DNA of 64,000 nucleotides from Glaciecola amylolytica. GTDB taxonomy: Bacteria; Bacteroidota; Bacteroidia; Flavobacteriales_D; Crocinitomicaceae. This document shows, piece after piece, positions 62,790 through 64,000 of this stretch. Below the pieces are notes generated by a model. That model was not told the origin of the DNA and ran no database searches. It worked only from the letters and a program-made list of their open reading frames with translations. The translations under genes were made by a program, and so were the position numbers. Position 1 is the first letter of the stretch, and each line of letters opens with the position of its first letter. The stretch covers positions 3,219,501 to 3,283,500 of the forward strand of contig CP034120.1 in assembly GCA_003856375.1 (NCBI GenBank), given 5' to 3'.

Positions 62790-64000
62790 TTAAATGGTGA
62801 ATACACCACTTTTCTTACGTAGGATTCCATCCGGCCCTTTAACTTGCGTCATAAAGCTGATTGTAGATCCTGGTTTTGATTGTTTCAGCAAGCTGATTCC
62901 ATCCGCATTCAAGGTATTACCAGATCCTTTAGCAGGACGAGGTGCACCAGCAACATTCAATTCCCAGGTTTGAACTGAGAATTCAGCTTTAAGCGGGCTA
63001 TCAGAGTAACGTGCGAACAAACGAGTTTCTGCTTTAGAAGCTTTACCACCATCTTCAGTAGCTCCGAAGAACAATGATGGAGGAGGAAGGTTCATTACTC
63101 GGAAAGTAAATGTTCCTAAAGAAACTGTTTTGTTTGTTACAGAGTTTTTACCAGAGATTGAAATCGTAGCTGTTCTTCCGGCACCGCTTACACGACCGAT
63201 ATAACCATTACCAGATTTCGTTAAAGATACTCCGTTACCGTTAAGGATTGTCTGATCGTAACCAGAAGCAACACCTTCTACGATATTGTTATATCCTTTG
63301 TAAAGTACATTCAATTCAGGAAGAGAAACTGTTCCTTGTGGCTTCATAATTTTGATTGTATGAGTCCAGTTTTCAGTTTTCTTAACTCCGGATTTGTTTT
63401 TGATCGATACAGTACCGTTCAATACCATTTCCGCTCCACCTGAAACTTTCGCTTTCAACGTTCCCTGACCACCTTCAACAGTAATTGCTCCAGGACCAGT
63501 TACTTCTGGTTGATTGTCAGAGTCAAATGCAGCCATCATCACTTTCAACTCAACTTCATCACCTGTGTTAGCAATGGATGGACCATAAGCTAAACCAACG
63601 ATTTTGTTGAATGAGTATTCTCCTGTTGAAACTTTAGACTTCAAGTGAGCCAAAGCCAATGCTCTTGCAGACAAGATGTCTTGTTGCATGGATGACAAAG
63701 ATGCCAACGCTGCTACCAACGGAGAGTGATCAAATGTAGCACCTATCCAGTGTACTCCGTCCACATCGTGAACTTTCATACGCTCTGGTTTTGTCAGGTT
63801 TACATAGATATCTTGCAATACCTGATCATCATCACGGTGATTCACATTGCTTTTTTGGATCATCTGTTGAACAGCTTTTACCAAATCAGCATTTGTTTTA
63901 AACGTATTAACAGCTGTTGGGTTAATTACGAAGTTCTTTCCTCCGTCATTGTAAGTACCAACTGTTTTTACAAGGTCAGCACGGTATTGGTTGAAATCTG
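62790..64000 (-). CDS. gldM: Type IX secretion/gliding protein GldM, copy 1 (5' end beyond right edge)
   Basis: The frame stays open from the stop at 62790 through the right edge (about 403 codons visible). It aligns throughout with gldM copy 2: DFNQYRADLVKTVGTYNDGG near the edge, HDVDGVHWIGATFDHSPLVAALASLSSMQQDILSARALALAHLK, PQGTVSLPELNVLYKGYNN and the ending RKKSGVFTI. The N-terminal membrane helix is outside the window. Leads into gldN copy 1. Confidence 0.93.
   Translation of the reverse strand, partial: DFNQYRADLVKTVGTYNDGGKNFVINPTAVNTFKTNADLVKAVQQMIQKSNVNHRDDDQVLQDIYVNLTKPERMKVHDVDGVHWIGATFDHSPLVAALASLSSMQQDILSARALALAHLKSKVSTGEYSFNKIVGLAYGPSIANTGDEVELKVMMAAFDSDNQPEVTGPGAITVEGGQGTLKAKVSGGAEMVLNGTVSIKNKSGVKKTENWTHTIKIMKPQGTVSLPELNVLYKGYNNIVEGVASGYDQTILNGNGVSLTKSGNGYIGRVSGAGRTATISISGKNSVTNKTVSLGTFTFRVMNLPPPSLFFGATEDGGKASKAETRLFARYSDSPLKAEFSVQTWELNVAGAPRPAKGSGNTLNADGISLLKQSKPGSTISFMTQVKGPDGILRKKSGVFTI

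Noticed and set aside
1-64000. tRNA, rRNA, CRISPR array, IS element
   Set aside because: No cloverleaf, repeat-spacer pattern or transposase was recognised in reading the intergenic regions; a dedicated search (tRNAscan-SE, CRISPR finder, ISfinder) was not possible.

Overview
The window looks like a chromosomal segment of a gliding-type Bacteroidota, most likely order Flavobacteriales. Supporting signs are gldA, two gldM and two gldN genes, a T9SS type A sorting domain, a fused DAHP synthase/chorismate mutase, promoters of the TAnnTTTG type and little Shine-Dalgarno signal. A Fluviicola-like (Crocinitomicaceae) source is a guess from overall gene flavour, not something the sequence proves. 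No rRNA, tRNA, CRISPR array, prophage or intact insertion sequence was recognised.

Layout. 1-9.1 kb: a large secreted protein running off the left edge with a small secreted partner, lnt, an unknown exported protein, purB, an EI24-type membrane protein and a TPR/PD40 protein. 9.1-11.2 kb: a MuiA-type (DUF4139) protein. 11.4-20.4 kb: aromatic amino acid biosynthesis. A minus-strand pair (DAHP synthase/chorismate mutase, then aroA) diverges from a complete plus-strand trpEGDCFBA operon whose genes mostly overlap by ATGA. The gap between them holds two unlisted leader peptides, each followed by an intrinsic terminator, one facing each way. 20.4-23.2 kb: an Fsr-like exporter, tsaB and an RprY-like regulator preceded by a putative short RNA or attenuator. 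23.7-28.5 kb: a phosphate island (PhoB-like regulator, OprP/OprO-type porin, DUF47 protein, PiT transporter) with three evenly spaced 11-bp-period direct repeats resembling PhoB/PhoP boxes in the control region. 28.6-40.7 kb: housekeeping and envelope genes (FGE-domain protein, pyrophosphohydrolases, NUDIX, lipase, dtd, rsgA, gldA, aquaporin, queuosine-precursor transporter, T9SS cargo, tyrS, transglutaminase protein). 40.7-47.4 kb: truA followed by two tandem propeller histidine kinases. 47.6-58.5 kb: a PhoB/PhoR-like pair, glycosyltransferase, kup, trmB, clpX, clpP, DUF2797, an ABC-F protein and a small wHTH regulator. 58.6-64 kb: a duplicated gldM/gldN block of the T9SS/gliding machine, cut by the right edge.

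The most notable content is regulatory RNA and DNA architecture rather than a new protein system: back-to-back transcription attenuators for the common aromatic pathway and the Trp branch, the phased Pho-like boxes, and a family of long near-perfect palindromic terminators. In several hairpins the stem is complete only on one strand's RNA, through G-U pairs, which identifies the transcribed strand.
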